A stretch of DNA of 64,000 nucleotides from Tsukamurella sp. TY48 (GCF_019656655.1 NZ_BPMV01000001.1:2232001-2296000), one strand, 5' to 3'; shown: positions 37,951 through 49,045, counted from the first letter of the stretch. A program made the numbers and translations. The notes: generated from the letters alone by a model not told the origin.

Positions 37951-40917
37951 ATGGCGGCACGCGGGAAGGCAGCAGGCGAGGACGGCTTGCATCGTCTGGT
38001 GATCGTGGAGTCCCCTGCCAAGGGCAAGAAGATCGGCGATTACCTGGGGCCGAACTACACCGTCCGGGCGTCCATGGGACACATCCGGGACCTCCCCAGC
38101 CGCGACAACCCGCTGCCCGAGGCCGATCAGGGCAAGTCCTGGTCCCGACTCGGCGTGGACGTCGACCACGACTTCGAGGCCCACTACGTGACCTCCGCGA
38201 GCAAGCGCTCCACGGTCTCCGAGCTGAAGTCGCTGCTCAAGCAGGCCGACGAGCTGTACCTCGCGACAGACGGTGACCGCGAGGGCGAGGCCATCGCGTG
38301 GCACCTGCAAGAGGTGCTCAAGCCCAAGGTCCCGGTCAAGCGGATGGTCTTCCACGAGATCACCCAGCAGGCCATCCAGGCCGCGGCGCAGGAACCCCGC
38401 GAACTCGACATGAACCTCGTCGACGCGCAGGAGACCCGCCGCATCCTCGACCGCCTCTACGGCTACGAGGTCAGCCCCGTGCTGTGGCGCAAGGTGAACC
38501 AGGGCCTCTCGGCCGGCCGCGTGCAGTCCGTCGCCACCCGCATCATCGTCGACCGCGAGCGCGAGCGGATCGCCTTCCGCACCGCCGGCTACTGGGACAT
38601 CGCCGCGCAGCTCGACGCCGGCGCGCAGGCCACCCCGCGCACCTTCGGCGCCCGCCTCGTGGGCGTGGACGGCAACCGCGTGGCCACCGGCCGCGACTTC
38701 GACGCGCAGGGCCAGCTCAAGAAGCCGGCCGGCACCACCGTGCTCGACGGTGCGCGGGCCAACGCCCTGGTCGCAGGCCTGCAGAACGCGACCCTCACGG
38801 TGAACTCCGTCGAGGAGAAGCCCTACACCCGCAAGCCCTACGCGCCCTTCATGACTTCCACGCTGCAGCAGGAGGCCAGCCGCAAGCTGCGGTTCAACAC
38901 CGACCGCACAATGCAGGTGGCGCAGCGCCTCTACGAGGGCGGCTACATCACCTACATGCGTACCGACTCGACCACGCTGTCCGAGACGGCCATCGCCGCC
39001 GCCCGCGATCAGGCGCGGCAGCTGTACGGCGACGAGTACGTGCACCCCACCCCGCGGCAGTACACCCGCAAGGTGAAGAACGCGCAGGAGGCGCACGAGG
39101 CGATCCGCCCCGCCGGCGAGGTCTTCCAGACCCCCGGCGCGCTGAACTCCGTGCTGGGCACCGACGAGTTCCGGCTCTACGAGCTGATCTGGCAGCGCAC
39201 CGTCGCCTCCCAGATGGCCGACGTCAAGGGCACCACCCTGAGCCTGCGCATCGGCGGCACCGCGACCAGTGGCGAGACGGTGGAGTTCGCCGCCTCCGGC
39301 CGCACCATCACCTTCCCCGGCTTCCTCTCGGCCTACGTCGAGACCGTCGACGATCAGGCGGGCGGCGAGGCCGACGACGCGGAATCGCGTCTGCCGCAGC
39401 TCACCAAGGGCCAGAGCGTGACCGCCGCCGAGCTCATCGCCGCCGATCACGTGACCAGCCCGCCCGCCCGCTACACCGAGGCCTCGCTGGTCAAGACCCT
39501 CGAAGAGCTGGGCATCGGCCGCCCGTCCACCTACGCCTCGATCATCAAGACGATCCAGGACCGCGGCTACGTGGTGAAGAAGGGTAACGCCCTCGTGCCG
39601 CAGTGGGTCGCCTTCGCCGTGATCGGCCTGCTGGAGGGCCACTTCGGCGGCCTCGTGGACTACAACTTCACCGCCTCCATGGAGGACGATCTCGACGAGA
39701 TCGCCGGCGGCCGCGAGGGCCGGGTCGACTGGCTCACCCGATTCTACTTCGGCGACAACGGCGATGCCGCAACGGTTTCCGCCGACGGCCCCGGCCCCGA
39801 CAGCCCCGGCCTGAAGAACCTCGTCGCCGCCAACCTGGACGCGATCGACGCCCGCGAGATCAACTCGATCCCGCTGTACACCGACACCAACGGCAACGTG
39901 GTCTACGTGCGCGTGGGCCGCTACGGCCCGTACCTGGAGCGCACCGTCGCCCCCCAGGACGGGGAGACCGAGCCCGGCGAGCCCACGGTCCAGCGGGCCA
40001 ACATCCTCGCTTCGATGACCCCGGACGAGCTCACCGAGGAGGTCGCGGAGAAGCTGTTCGCGACCCCGCAGGACGGCCGCCCGCTGGGCGTGGACCCGGC
40101 GACGGGCCACGAGATCGTCGCCAAGGAGGGCCGTTTCGGCCCGTACGTCACGGAGATCCTGCCGGAGCCCGAGACCGATCCCGAGGCGGAGAACCTCGAC
40201 GAGGCGGCGACCACCAAGGCCAAGCGCAAGAAGAAGACCGATGCGCCGAAGCCGCGCACCGGTTCACTGCTCAAGACCATGGACATCGAGACGGTGACCC
40301 TCGAGGACGCGCTGCGGCTGCTGTCGCTGCCCCGCGTGGTGGGTGTCGATCCCGAGTCCAAGGAGGAGATCACCGCGCAGAACGGCCGCTACGGGCCGTA
40401 CCTGAAGAAGGGCACCGACTCCCGGTCGCTGGCCACCGAGGAGCAGCTGTTCACGGTGACCCTCGACGAGGCGCTCAAGCTGTACGCCGAGCCGAAGCGA
40501 CGGGGCCGTGGCGCCGCCGCCGCGCCGCCGCTGCGGGAGCTGGGCAACGACCCGGTGTCCGGTGCCGCGATGGTGATCAAGGACGGCCGGTTCGGTCCGT
40601 ACGTCACCGACGGCGAGACCAACGCCTCGCTCCGCAAGGGCGACGAGGTCGCGTCGATCACCGACGAGCGCGCCTCCGAGCTGCTCGCGGACCGTCGCGC
40701 CCGCGGACCGGTGAAGAAGAAGGCCACCAAGAAGGCGGCGGCCAAGAAGGCGCCCGCGAAGAAGGCACCGGCCAAGAAGGCCGCGGCGAAGAAGGCAGTG
40801 GCGAAGAAGACGGTGGCGAAGAAGACCACCGCCAAGAAGGCCGCGCCCGCGAAGAAGGCACCGGCGAAGAAGGCACCGGCCAAGAAGGCCGCACCGGCGG
40901 CCGACGAGACCGTCTAG
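37951..40917 (+). CDS. topA: DNA topoisomerase I (type IA)
   Basis: The 988-residue enzyme relaxes negative supercoils by single-strand passage. The Toprim domain starts [20 protein letters not shown] and has [13 protein letters not shown] for metal binding. The catalytic tyrosine is Y335 in [11 protein letters not shown], with R337 beside it. C-terminal repeats GRYGPYL / GRFGPYVT (four) replace zinc fingers, as in mycobacterial TopA. The last ~65 residues are a Lys/Ala/Pro-rich tail ([12 protein letters not shown]) that binds DNA. The ATG follows GGAGGG. Essential in relatives; corresponds to Rv3646c. Its TAG shares the CTAG with the convergent cyclase stop. Confidence 0.97.
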   Translation: MAARGKAAGEDGLHRLVIVESPAKGKKIGDYLGPNYTVRASMGHIRDLPSRDNPLPEADQGKSWSRLGVDVDHDFEAHYVTSASKRSTVSELKSLLKQADELYLATDGDREGEAIAWHLQEVLKPKVPVKRMVFHEITQQAIQAAAQEPRELDMNLVDAQETRRILDRLYGYEVSPVLWRKVNQGLSAGRVQSVATRIIVDRERERIAFRTAGYWDIAAQLDAGAQATPRTFGARLVGVDGNRVATGRDFDAQGQLKKPAGTTVLDGARANALVAGLQNATLTVNSVEEKPYTRKPYAPFMTSTLQQEASRKLRFNTDRTMQVAQRLYEGGYITYMRTDSTTLSETAIAAARDQARQLYGDEYVHPTPRQYTRKVKNAQEAHEAIRPAGEVFQTPGALNSVLGTDEFRLYELIWQRTVASQMADVKGTTLSLRIGGTATSGETVEFAASGRTITFPGFLSAYVETVDDQAGGEADDAESRLPQLTKGQSVTAAELIAADHVTSPPARYTEASLVKTLEELGIGRPSTYASIIKTIQDRGYVVKKGNALVPQWVAFAVIGLLEGHFGGLVDYNFTASMEDDLDEIAGGREGRVDWLTRFYFGDNGDAATVSADGPGPDSPGLKNLVAANLDAIDAREINSIPLYTDTNGNVVYVRVGRYGPYLERTVAPQDGETEPGEPTVQRANILASMTPDELTEEVAEKLFATPQDGRPLGVDPATGHEIVAKEGRFGPYVTEILPEPETDPEAENLDEAATTKAKRKKKTDAPKPRTGSLLKTMDIETVTLEDALRLLSLPRVVGVDPESKEEITAQNGRYGPYLKKGTDSRSLATEEQLFTVTLDEALKLYAEPKRRGRGAAAAPPLRELGNDPVSGAAMVIKDGRFGPYVTDGETNASLRKGDEVASITDERASELLADRRARGPVKKKATKKAAAKKAPAKKAPAKKAAAKKAVAKKTVAKKTTAKKAAPAKKAPAKKAPAKKAAPAADETV

Positions 40918-42446
40918 TCGTCGTAGAGGGGGCGCGCCAGCTGCGTGAGCTGGCCGCGTCCCCGCAGCTCGATCGCCTCACCCAGCGTCCACAGGGCCTG
41001 CTCGGCCTCCGTCGCCGCCTGTACCGCGCGACCGGCGGCGAGCAACGACGAGGGCTCCGACTTCGCGATCTCGGTGATCCGCGCCGCCTCGTTCACCGGA
41101 TCGCCGATCACGGTGTACTCGAACCGCGCCTTCGCGCCGATGTGCCCGGCCACCACCTGACCGGCGGAGACACCGATGCCGAAGCCGGTGCCGCCGAGCA
41201 CGTCCCGCAGCTGGAACCGCATCTCCCGCGCCGCCGCCAGCGCGGCGCCCGCGGAATCGGGGTGCGGCAGCGGGGCACCGAAGATGGCCAGCGCCGCATC
41301 GCCCTGGAACTTGTTGACGAAACCGCCGTGCAGGTCGACGAGGTCGACGACAACCTTGAAGAAGTCGTTGAGCAGGTCGACCACCGCGGCCGGCTCCTCG
41401 GTGACGGCCAGCTTGGTGGAGCCGACCAGGTCGACGAACAGCACGCCCACCTCGCGGGTCTCGCCGCCCAGGTGGGTGCCGTGCTCCAGCGCCTGCCGCG
41501 CCACGTCCTCGCCCACGTACCGGCCGAACATGTCGCGCATCCGCTGCCGCTCGGCCAGATCGTGCACCATGTCGTTGAAACCGGCCTGCAGCAGCCCCAG
41601 CTCGCTGGAGTCGTAGATCTTCACCGAGGTGTTGAAATCACCGTCACGCACGCGGCGCTGCGCCCGGAACAGGTCGCGGATCGGATCGCCGATGGACTTC
41701 GCCGCCCGCACCATGCCGAGCAGGCCGGCGGCCAGCGCCACCAGCGACAGCAACAGGATGGGGTCGATCATGCTGGGCGCATCGGGATCGACCAGGCCGA
41801 AGTGCTGCAACAGGATCACCATGAGGATGCCGATGATCGGCACCGCGGTGCCCAGCAGCCAGCTGAGCATGATGCGCGTGTTCACGGACAGTCCGGCGGT
41901 GCCCTGCGGCTCCTGCGCCAGCGCCGCCACCGTGATCGGCCGCAGCACCCGCTCGGTCTGCATGTAGCTCAGCGCGCACGTGGTCGCTGCGCCCAGGAAG
42001 ACCGTCATCGCGATCACCGCGGGGGTGCCGGTGGGGGCGTCGTAGTTGATCACCACGAAGATCGCGCCGCCCACGATCCACAGGATCGCCTGCAGCAGCG
42101 CCATCCGGCTGGGCAGCGCCAGCACCCGCTGGGAGATGTCGAGGTCGTTGGGGGCGCTGCGGCGGTGCCAGCGCAGCACGGGCAGCACCAGACGCAGGCC
42201 CACGATGGTGCCGATCGCGGTCGCGAACAGCAGATAGGACACGAACACCAGCAGGTTCACACCGCTGATCTGCTGGATCTGCACCGACTGGTTGACCGGC
42301 AGCGCGAACCGCAGGAAACCGAAGACGAAAACCGCGCCCAGGATGTTCGACCGCAGGATGTCCAGCGCGAAGATCGGCCACGGGGTCTTGGCCAGCCAGC
42401 GCGCCAGCCGCATGAAGCGACTGAACCTGCTAGCTGGCGTGACCAC
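40914..42446 (-). CDS. Membrane-bound class III adenylate cyclase with HAMP domain (Rv3645-type)
   Basis: The 510-residue protein has six membrane helices in residues 25-245, a HAMP linker at about 248-300 and a class III cyclase domain from ~325. All key residues are seen: metal-binding D339 (FVDLVGST) and D383 (KFQGDAA), adenine-selecting K379 and D449 (IGDPVN), and transition-state N452 and R456. It should therefore be an active ATP cyclase making cAMP. It matches Rv3645 by order beside topA and holB. The start is GTG at 42446, 52 bp from the divergent holB start. Confidence 0.92.
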   Translation of the reverse strand: MVTPASRFSRFMRLARWLAKTPWPIFALDILRSNILGAVFVFGFLRFALPVNQSVQIQQISGVNLLVFVSYLLFATAIGTIVGLRLVLPVLRWHRRSAPNDLDISQRVLALPSRMALLQAILWIVGGAIFVVINYDAPTGTPAVIAMTVFLGAATTCALSYMQTERVLRPITVAALAQEPQGTAGLSVNTRIMLSWLLGTAVPIIGILMVILLQHFGLVDPDAPSMIDPILLLSLVALAAGLLGMVRAAKSIGDPIRDLFRAQRRVRDGDFNTSVKIYDSSELGLLQAGFNDMVHDLAERQRMRDMFGRYVGEDVARQALEHGTHLGGETREVGVLFVDLVGSTKLAVTEEPAAVVDLLNDFFKVVVDLVDLHGGFVNKFQGDAALAIFGAPLPHPDSAGAALAAAREMRFQLRDVLGGTGFGIGVSAGQVVAGHIGAKARFEYTVIGDPVNEAARITEIAKSEPSSLLAAGRAVQAATEAEQALWTLGEAIELRGRGQLTQLARPLYDD

Positions 42447-42498
42447 GGGTCCAACTTAGCTTGCACTCGGCTCGTGGGACGAGGGCTAGGCTGGTGGC

Positions 42499-43719
42499 GT
42501 GAGTGGGGTGTTCAGTCGGCTGGTCGGGCAGGACGCGGTGGTGACGGAGCTGCGCGCGGCCGCGGTGGCCGCACGTGAGGTCGCGGCCGGGTCCGGCACC
42601 GTCGCCGATCTGGCCGGGTCCGCGATGACCCACGCCTGGCTGTTCACCGGCCCGCCCGGCTCCGGACGGTCGGTCGCCGCCCGCGCCCTGGCGGCCGCGT
42701 TGCAGTGCGAGACCCCGGGCGAGCCGGGCTGCGGCGAATGCCGCGCCTGCACCACTGTGCTCGCCGGAACCCACGCTGACGTGCGCGGAATCGCGCCGGA
42801 CGGGCTGTCGATCGCGGTCAAGCAGATGCGTGAGGTGGTGGCCGATGCGTCGCGGCGGCCGTCCGTGGGCAGCTGGCAGATCGTGCTGATCGAGGACGCC
42901 GACCGCCTCACCGAGCAGGCCGGTAACGCGTTGCTGAAGATGGTCGAGGAGCCGCCCGCGCAGACCATCGTGCTGCTGTGCGCGCCCACCGTCGATCCCG
43001 AGGACATCTCCGTCACGCTGAAGTCGCGATGTCGGCATGTGCCGCTCGTCACGCCGTCGGCGGAGGCGATCGCGGCGGTGCTCGAACGCGACGGCATCGA
43101 CCCCGAACGCGCCGCCTGGGCGGCCGGGGTGTGCGGCGGCCACGTGGGCCGCGCGAAGCGCCTCGCCACCGATCCGGAGTCGCAGAAGCAGCGCCGGCAG
43201 GCCCTGGGCGTGGCCCGGGCCGCCACCTCCGAGGGCGTCTACGGCGTGGTCGAGCAGTTGCTGCGCGATGCCGAGTCCACCGCCAAGGAGCTCAACGCCG
43301 ACCTCAACGAACGCGAGACCGAGGAACTGCGGACCGCGCTCGGTGCGGGCGGCACCGGCCGCGGCACGGCCGGGGTCATGCGCGGTAGCGCGGGACAGCT
43401 CAAAGACCTGGAGAAGCGGCAGAAGGCGCGCAGCACCCGGGCCGTGCGCGATGCGCTCGACCGGGCGCTCATCGACCTGGCCGCGCTGTTCCGCGATGCC
43501 CTGGTGCAGGGTTCCGGTGCGCGGGTCACGCTGATGCATCCCGACGAGGCCGAGCAGACCAGCCGGCTGGCCGGCTACGCGCGGCCCGAGGGGCTGCTGC
43601 GCTGCGTGGAGTCGGTGCTCGACTGCCGCGAGGCCATCGACCTCAACGTCAAGCCGGTGGTGGCGCTGGACGCGATGGCCGCCGGGGTGTCCTCGGCGCT
43701 GCGCGATTACCGCCGCTAG
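42499..43719 (+). CDS. holB: DNA polymerase III subunit delta'
   Basis: The 406-residue clamp-loader subunit has the AAA+ fold. The P-loop region is GPPGSGRS at 51-58, with arginine where active ATPases have lysine, as expected for the non-hydrolysing delta' stator. Four cysteines (C70, C78, C81, C84; CGECRAC) bind zinc. The sensor-like region ADRLTEQAGNALLKMVEEPP is diagnostic. Start GTG at 42499. It corresponds to Rv3644c and ends in a CTAG shared with the convergent kinase gene. Confidence 0.94.
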   Translation: MSGVFSRLVGQDAVVTELRAAAVAAREVAAGSGTVADLAGSAMTHAWLFTGPPGSGRSVAARALAAALQCETPGEPGCGECRACTTVLAGTHADVRGIAPDGLSIAVKQMREVVADASRRPSVGSWQIVLIEDADRLTEQAGNALLKMVEEPPAQTIVLLCAPTVDPEDISVTLKSRCRHVPLVTPSAEAIAAVLERDGIDPERAAWAAGVCGGHVGRAKRLATDPESQKQRRQALGVARAATSEGVYGVVEQLLRDAESTAKELNADLNERETEELRTALGAGGTGRGTAGVMRGSAGQLKDLEKRQKARSTRAVRDALDRALIDLAALFRDALVQGSGARVTLMHPDEAEQTSRLAGYARPEGLLRCVESVLDCREAIDLNVKPVVALDAMAAGVSSALRDYRR

Positions 43720-45356
43720 TCTCCGCGCAGCTGCACCTGGTCGATGGTGGTCTGCCACTTGCCGCCCGAGATCTGCGAGAGCCCGGTGATCCACACCAGC
43801 ACGTAGCGGGTCTTCTCCGAGGCGCCGGCCGCGAAGGCGGTGTCGCCGCTGCTCAGCGTGCCGTCCCACACCGTCGAGGTCTGATCGAGCGAGCTCACCG
43901 ACGCCGACGATGCCGTGCGCACCTGCACCGTCGATCCCGCGCTGGGCGAGGTGATGGTGCCGGAGGTGACCGAGGCCTCGCGGTCCAGGGTGATCAGGAA
44001 GCCGACGCCGGACTTGAGCCCGCCGAACTTCGGTCCGCTGAAGTACTGGTCGGTCTTCCAGGACGGCGAGGCACCGGTCAGCACGTTCCGGAGATTGGGC
44101 GACGAATCGTTCGTGCCCTGGAAGTTCACCAGCTGGACCGAGGTGCCGGTCAGCGGCGAACCACTGGCCGCGCCGCCCTTTCCGGTCGGGGAGAACAGGT
44201 AGAAACCGCCCGCCACCAGCGCCACGATCACGATAAGCGCACCGATCACGATCGGCAGGCTGCGCTTGCGGGGCTTGGTATCGCCGCGGTACTCGGCGGG
44301 CGGGTACTGCTCCGCCGGATAGCGTTCGGCCGCGGTCGCCGGGGGATAGGCCTGCGCGCGGGTGGGGGCGGGCTGCGGCGCGGTGTGCCGGGGCGGCGGG
44401 TACGCGCCCGGCGGCGGACCGTAGGAGCCGGTGGCGGGACCGTACGAGCCGGTGTCGCCGCCGCCGGCCGGGTAGGCGCCGGTCGACGGTGACGGGTGCT
44501 CGGCCGTCCCCGCCTGCGCCGGCATCGTCGGGACCTCGCCGCGCAGGCCGGCGACGAACTCCGCGCAGGAGGCGTAGCGGTCCTCGGGCCGCTTCGCGAG
44601 AGCCTTGCGGAAGACGAGGTCGAGATGCGGCGGGAGATCCGGATTGCGCGAGGTGATCTTCGGGGCCGGCTGATTCAGGTGTGCGGAGATCACCGCGGCG
44701 GGCGAATCGCCCGGAAAGGGCGGGGTGCCGGTGAGCAGCTCGAAGACGGTGCAGCCCAGCGAGTACAGGTCGGCCCGGTTGTCCAGGTTCTTGTTGTCGA
44801 AGGCCTCCGGCGACATGTAGGCCATCGTCCCCACGGTGACGCCGGTGGAGGTGACGCCGAGCGCTTCGCCCGCGGCCTTCGCGATGCCGAAATCGGCGAG
44901 CTTGACCTGCGGCGCACCGTCGGCGTCGAAGGCCACCAGGATGTTGGCGGGCTTCACATCGCGGTGGGTGATGTTCGCGTGCCGGTACGCGTAATCCAGC
45001 CCGGCGCCCGCGCCCGCCGCGATCTCGATCGCCAGGGGCAGCGGCATGGGCCCGCGTTCGGCGAGCATCTGCGCGGTGTCCGGTCCGGCCACGTACTCCA
45101 TCGCGATCCACAGCCGGCCGTCGTGCTCGCCCCGGTCGTACAGGTGGATGATGTTGCGGTGGTTGAGCTGGGCCAACAGGTAGGCCTCGCGCTCGAAGCG
45201 GGCCTTGTACTGGGGGTTGCTGCTCACCGAGGAGTGCAGCAGCTTGAGCGCGTCCTGGCGGGGCAGCCGGGGGTGCTCCACGAGGTACACCTCACCCATG
45301 CCGCCACCGCCCAGGCGGCGCACCACGCGGTATCCCGCGATGTACTGCTCGTTCAT
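43716..45356 (-). CDS. Receptor-type Ser/Thr protein kinase
   Basis: The 546-residue Hanks-type kinase has the Gly loop LGGGGMGEVY (15-24), catalytic lysine K38, HRDVKPAN (131-138), DFG (155-157) and GTMAYMSPE, so it should be active. A Pro/Tyr/Gly-rich juxtamembrane linker runs from ~295 to 365, then one membrane helix (PIVIGALIVIVALVAGGFYL). An outer domain of ~150 residues follows (VWDGTLSSGDTAFAAG and YVLVWITGLSQISGGK), which resembles a discoidin/F5-8C-like beta sandwich. The ATG at 45356 (MNEQYIAGYR) follows GAGGGAG; an ATG 13 codons upstream is the alternative. The ligand is unknown. Confidence 0.9.
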   Translation of the reverse strand: MNEQYIAGYRVVRRLGGGGMGEVYLVEHPRLPRQDALKLLHSSVSSNPQYKARFEREAYLLAQLNHRNIIHLYDRGEHDGRLWIAMEYVAGPDTAQMLAERGPMPLPLAIEIAAGAGAGLDYAYRHANITHRDVKPANILVAFDADGAPQVKLADFGIAKAAGEALGVTSTGVTVGTMAYMSPEAFDNKNLDNRADLYSLGCTVFELLTGTPPFPGDSPAAVISAHLNQPAPKITSRNPDLPPHLDLVFRKALAKRPEDRYASCAEFVAGLRGEVPTMPAQAGTAEHPSPSTGAYPAGGGDTGSYGPATGSYGPPPGAYPPPRHTAPQPAPTRAQAYPPATAAERYPAEQYPPAEYRGDTKPRKRSLPIVIGALIVIVALVAGGFYLFSPTGKGGAASGSPLTGTSVQLVNFQGTNDSSPNLRNVLTGASPSWKTDQYFSGPKFGGLKSGVGFLITLDREASVTSGTITSPSAGSTVQVRTASSASVSSLDQTSTVWDGTLSSGDTAFAAGASEKTRYVLVWITGLSQISGGKWQTTIDQVQLRGD

Positions 45357-45466
45357 CCGCTCCCTCTGCGCCACGGCCAGACTGTCTTCACGCATCCGTT
45401 CCACGGTAGCGGGACACCCTGAGCTTGCCATGTTCTTGCAGGTCAGGGAGGCGGAACGGGTGCGGC

Positions 45467-46012
45467 TCAGGTCGCGGCGGGCCCGTACGCCAGGTGCAGC
45501 ACGCCGTTGTCGTAGGACTGCGACTCCTGCAGCGTGAGGGTGAGCTCCTGGTCGGTGAACAGGCGCTCGCCGCGGCCGAGCACCACGGGGTACACGAACA
45601 GGTGCAGCGAGTCGAGCAGGCCGTCGTGCAGCAGCCCGCGGACCAGCTGGCCGCTGCCGCTGATGTAGATGTCGCCCTGCGCCGTGGCCTTGAGGTCGGC
45701 GATGGCCGCGGGGTCGTAGGCGCCCAGCGCGACGGTGTTGTTCCACTGCTCCACGAGCGGGTTCGCGCCCACCACGTGCTTGGTGGTGTCGTTGAAGAAG
45801 GGTGCGCCCGGATCGTCGTCGGGGGTGCGGTCCCGCCATGCGGGCGCGAACATCTCGTAGGTCTTGCGGCCCAGCAGGATATCGCTCGCGGCGCCGGTGA
45901 TCGCCCCCAGTGTCTCGCCCATGGCCGGATCGAATCCGAACGGGAAGGTGAAGCTGGGGTCGTCGAAATAGCCGTCGAGCGTGACGAATTCGTGTGCGTG
46001 AATGGTGCCCAT
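45467..46012 (-). CDS. Dihydrofolate-reductase-like (RibD C-terminal) protein
   Basis: The 181-residue protein fits the RibD_C/YyaP family, which shares the DHFR fold and is predicted to bind NADPH. It opens MGTIHAHEFVTLDGYFDDPS, has DILLGRKTYEMFAP and ends with GDIYISGSGQLVRGLL, the cofactor loop. Substrate unknown. It stands alone, 110 bp after the monooxygenase gene on the same strand. Confidence 0.85.
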   Translation of the reverse strand: MGTIHAHEFVTLDGYFDDPSFTFPFGFDPAMGETLGAITGAASDILLGRKTYEMFAPAWRDRTPDDDPGAPFFNDTTKHVVGANPLVEQWNNTVALGAYDPAAIADLKATAQGDIYISGSGQLVRGLLHDGLLDSLHLFVYPVVLGRGERLFTDQELTLTLQESQSYDNGVLHLAYGPAAT

Positions 46013-46122
46013 GATCCCTCTTCCGGATAGACCGACGCGCCCTCTCGGCGTCCGCAGCGAAGGTACCCCGCGCGGGTGCGCGGTGCTGCGGAACGCGGGA
46101 GAGGGCGCGTCGGTGGAACCGG

Positions 46123-47619
46123 TCAGACGCTCGCGGGCGCCGTCCGCGTGCTCGACGACAGGCGCAGGCCCGAGCTCTCGTCCAGCGACAGTTCGCTGCT
46201 GAGCCGCTTGGCGTCCTCGAAGTAGCTCATCGACATGCGCCAGTCATCGGCCTCGCCCTGCCGCGGCAGCTCGGCGAGGGCGCGCTGCACGTAGCCGGCC
46301 TCGAAATCGAGGGCGGGGCGGGTGGCCATATCGGGATCGGCCACGGCCACGGCCACGTCCTGCCCCTGCCGGTCCATGGTGTTGATCAGCTTGGTGATGT
46401 ACTTCCACAGCATGCCCACCTTGAGCGTCCACGACGAGTTCGTGTAGCCGATCGCCAGCGCGGCGTTCGGGACGCCGGAGAGCATCGCGCCGCGGTGGAT
46501 CACGGCGTTCGGCACGTCCACCTCACGTCCGTCGACCGAGAGCGTCACGCCGCCGAGCAGCTTCAGCTTCAGGCCCGTGGCCGTCACGATGATGTCGGCG
46601 TCCAGGCGCTCGCCGCTGGCCAGCTCGATGCCGGTCTCGTCGAACGTGGCGATCTTGTCGGTGGCCACATCGGCCTTGCCGCTGCGGATCGCTTTGAACA
46701 GGTCGCCGTCGGGCACGGCGCACAGCCGCTGGTCCCAGGGGTTGTAGGGCGGGTTGAAGTGCACGTCCACCGGGAAGTCCTTGGGCAGGCGCTTGGCGTT
46801 CTCGTTGCGGATGATCTTGCGGGCCGCCTTCGGGAAGCGCTGCGCGAAGACGTACACGCCGCGCTGCTGCCAGATGAAGCGCTTGCGGGACAGATCGTGA
46901 CCGATCTTGTGGCCGAACACCTTGTGCAGGGTGTTCGTGATGGGGTCCTGCTTGGGCACCGGCATGATGTACGTCGGCGTGCGCTGCAGCATGGTGACGT
47001 GGCCGGCGGTCTTGTCGCCGGTCAGCAGCGACGGGACCAGGGTCACGGCGGTGGCGCCGGAGCCGATCACCACCACCTTCTTGCCCGTGTAGTCGAGGTC
47101 CTCGGGCCAGAACTGCGGGTGGATGATCTGGCCGGCGAAGCGGTCGCGGCCGGCGAACTCGGGGGTGAAGCCCTGCTCGTAGTCGTAGTAGCCGCTGCCG
47201 AACAGGATCCAGTTCGCGGTCAGCGTGGTGGGCTCGCCGTCGCGCTCGATGGTCAGTGTCCAGCGGGCGTCCTCGCTCGACCAGTCGGCCGAGATCACCT
47301 TGTGGTTGTAGCGGATCTTGTCGCCGAGGTCGTTCTCGTCGATCGTCTCCTGCAGGTAGTCGATGATCTTGTGCGCGTCGGCGATGGAGTCCTTGCTCTC
47401 CCAGGGCTTGAACTCGTAGCCGAAGGTGTGCAGGTCGGAGTCCGAGCGGATGCCGGGGTACTTGAACAGGTCCCAGGTGCCGCCGAAGGTGTCGCGGCCC
47501 TCGAGGATCGCGAAGGACTTGGTGGGCAGCTCGGTGCGGATGTAGTGGCCGGCGCCGATGCCGGAGATGCCGGCGCCGATGACCAGGATGTCGAGGTGCT
47601 CGGGGGTGCTGCTCGTCAT
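46123..47619 (-). CDS. Baeyer-Villiger-type FAD monooxygenase, EthA-like
   Basis: The 498-residue flavoprotein uses FAD, NADPH and O2 to insert oxygen next to a carbonyl or to oxidise sulfur. The FAD Rossmann motif is GAGISG at 15-20, the BVMO fingerprint FAGQIIHPQFWP is at 161-172, and the NADPH motif GSGATA is at 186-191. Segments such as GGTWDLFKYPGIRSDSDLHT and YNPWDQRLCAVPDGDLF are strongly EthA-like, the M. tuberculosis activator of ethionamide. No EthR (TetR) gene is adjacent. The regulators upstream are PucR and XRE types. AGGAGAAACAG precedes the ATG. Confidence 0.92.
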   Translation of the reverse strand: MTSSTPEHLDILVIGAGISGIGAGHYIRTELPTKSFAILEGRDTFGGTWDLFKYPGIRSDSDLHTFGYEFKPWESKDSIADAHKIIDYLQETIDENDLGDKIRYNHKVISADWSSEDARWTLTIERDGEPTTLTANWILFGSGYYDYEQGFTPEFAGRDRFAGQIIHPQFWPEDLDYTGKKVVVIGSGATAVTLVPSLLTGDKTAGHVTMLQRTPTYIMPVPKQDPITNTLHKVFGHKIGHDLSRKRFIWQQRGVYVFAQRFPKAARKIIRNENAKRLPKDFPVDVHFNPPYNPWDQRLCAVPDGDLFKAIRSGKADVATDKIATFDETGIELASGERLDADIIVTATGLKLKLLGGVTLSVDGREVDVPNAVIHRGAMLSGVPNAALAIGYTNSSWTLKVGMLWKYITKLINTMDRQGQDVAVAVADPDMATRPALDFEAGYVQRALAELPRQGEADDWRMSMSYFEDAKRLSSELSLDESSGLRLSSSTRTAPASV

Positions 47620-47827
47620 AGCTGTTTCTCCTGCTGATGGGGCTCAGTGATAGAACCGATGCCCTACTCTCTCGCGGCGGCGGTGGCGCGGGCCACAGCA
47701 GAATGCACCCGGTTGCCCTACGGCGTTGTGCAGATCGTCACGCGGTGCCTCGCGAAAATGCACACCACAGGGCCGCCGCGGACACTATGTCCACGCCCCG
47801 CCGCTGCGGAGCAGTTTCACGCGCCGC

Positions 47828-49045
47828 TCAGGGCGCCAGCCAGCGCAGTACGTCGAGGGCGACGGCCACCCCGGTCGGGTTCTCGGCGAGCGGGCGGGGG
47901 AGCAGCTCGTCGGCGCGGGCCAGGCGGCGGATCACCGTGTTGCGGTGGGTGTACAGCCGCTCCGCGGTGCGGGAGGTGTTGAACTGCTCGCTCACGTAGG
48001 TGGCCACGGTGTCGCGGGTGTCCTGGTCGGCGGTCAGCAGCTCGCCCAGGGTGTCGTGCACGAACTCGTCGGCCTTGGCGGTGTCGGCCGTGATCAGTGA
48101 GATCAGCGCGATGTCGTCGTAGCGGGCCACGCGCCGCGGCGAGCCGAGCCGGCTGAGGAGGCGCTGCGCCGCACCGGCGTCGAGGTGGCTGCGCCGGAAG
48201 CCGTCGAGGTCGTCGCCCGGCCGGCCCAGTGCCACCCGGACCTCGGGGTGATCGGCCAGTTCGCGTGCCAGTTCGGCGCTGTGGGGGACCACGGTGCCGG
48301 GGAGCCATACCCACAGGGCCGAGGCGCTGGCCACCACGGTGAGCGGTCGCGCGGTCCCCGCGTGCCGGGCCAGGGCCTGCGCGGCGGCGTCGAGGTCGGC
48401 GGCGTCGCCGGTGGTCCAGACGACGGCGGCCGTGTGCGGTCCGGTGAGGCGGTAGCCGAGCTGTTGTTCGGCCCGGTCCCGGGCGATGGGCGCGCCCTGC
48501 AGGACCAGAGAGATCGTGGCCAGACGGTCCGCGTTGGTCCCGGTGGTCAGTTGGTCGCGTTCGGCGGCCATGCGCACGGCGATCGCGGTGATGGTGTCGT
48601 CGATGTACACCGACATCGATTCCCAGGTCACGGCGAGCAGGTCGCGCAGTTCCTCCGGATCGTCGGTGAGGGTGAAGCACAGCTCCATCCAGCGTCGCCA
48701 CGCCGCGTTCAGTCCGGTGCGGTAGGAGTCGATGCCGTGCAGGTCGAGGCCCCGTCGCACCAGGTCACGGGCGACGGCGAGGGCCTCGTCGTCGGTGTTG
48801 GGCGGTACCCGGGCGCCGGGGTGGCGCAGGTTGTGGGTGGCCCACAGCAGCATCGCGGCGGTGTTGGACTGGCGGACCAGTTCGGCGAGCGTGGGATCGG
48901 CGGCGATGCCCTGCATGATGGCCCCGGCCAGCGTCGCGTCGTGGAGCTCGGCCACCCACTCCTCGGGCGGATTGCTCGCGATCTCCGCGCCACGGCGGAT
49001 CAGCTCCTTCACCCGCTCCGACGGTTCGGGCCAGGTCTTGCGCAT
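47828..49045 (-). CDS. PucR-family transcriptional regulator
   Basis: The 405-residue regulator ends with the PucR helix-turn-helix (VATYVSEQFNTSRTAERLYT then HRNTVIRRLARADELL). A GGDEF-like CdaR segment precedes it at about 190-320. Such proteins usually activate catabolic genes in response to a metabolite. ATG at 49045 follows GAAGGGACC; a 30-residue extension upstream is less likely. Its gene lies just before the monooxygenase on the same strand, 208 bp away, which makes that gene a candidate target. Confidence 0.85.
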   Translation of the reverse strand: MRKTWPEPSERVKELIRRGAEIASNPPEEWVAELHDATLAGAIMQGIAADPTLAELVRQSNTAAMLLWATHNLRHPGARVPPNTDDEALAVARDLVRRGLDLHGIDSYRTGLNAAWRRWMELCFTLTDDPEELRDLLAVTWESMSVYIDDTITAIAVRMAAERDQLTTGTNADRLATISLVLQGAPIARDRAEQQLGYRLTGPHTAAVVWTTGDAADLDAAAQALARHAGTARPLTVVASASALWVWLPGTVVPHSAELARELADHPEVRVALGRPGDDLDGFRRSHLDAGAAQRLLSRLGSPRRVARYDDIALISLITADTAKADEFVHDTLGELLTADQDTRDTVATYVSEQFNTSRTAERLYTHRNTVIRRLARADELLPRPLAENPTGVAVALDVLRWLAP

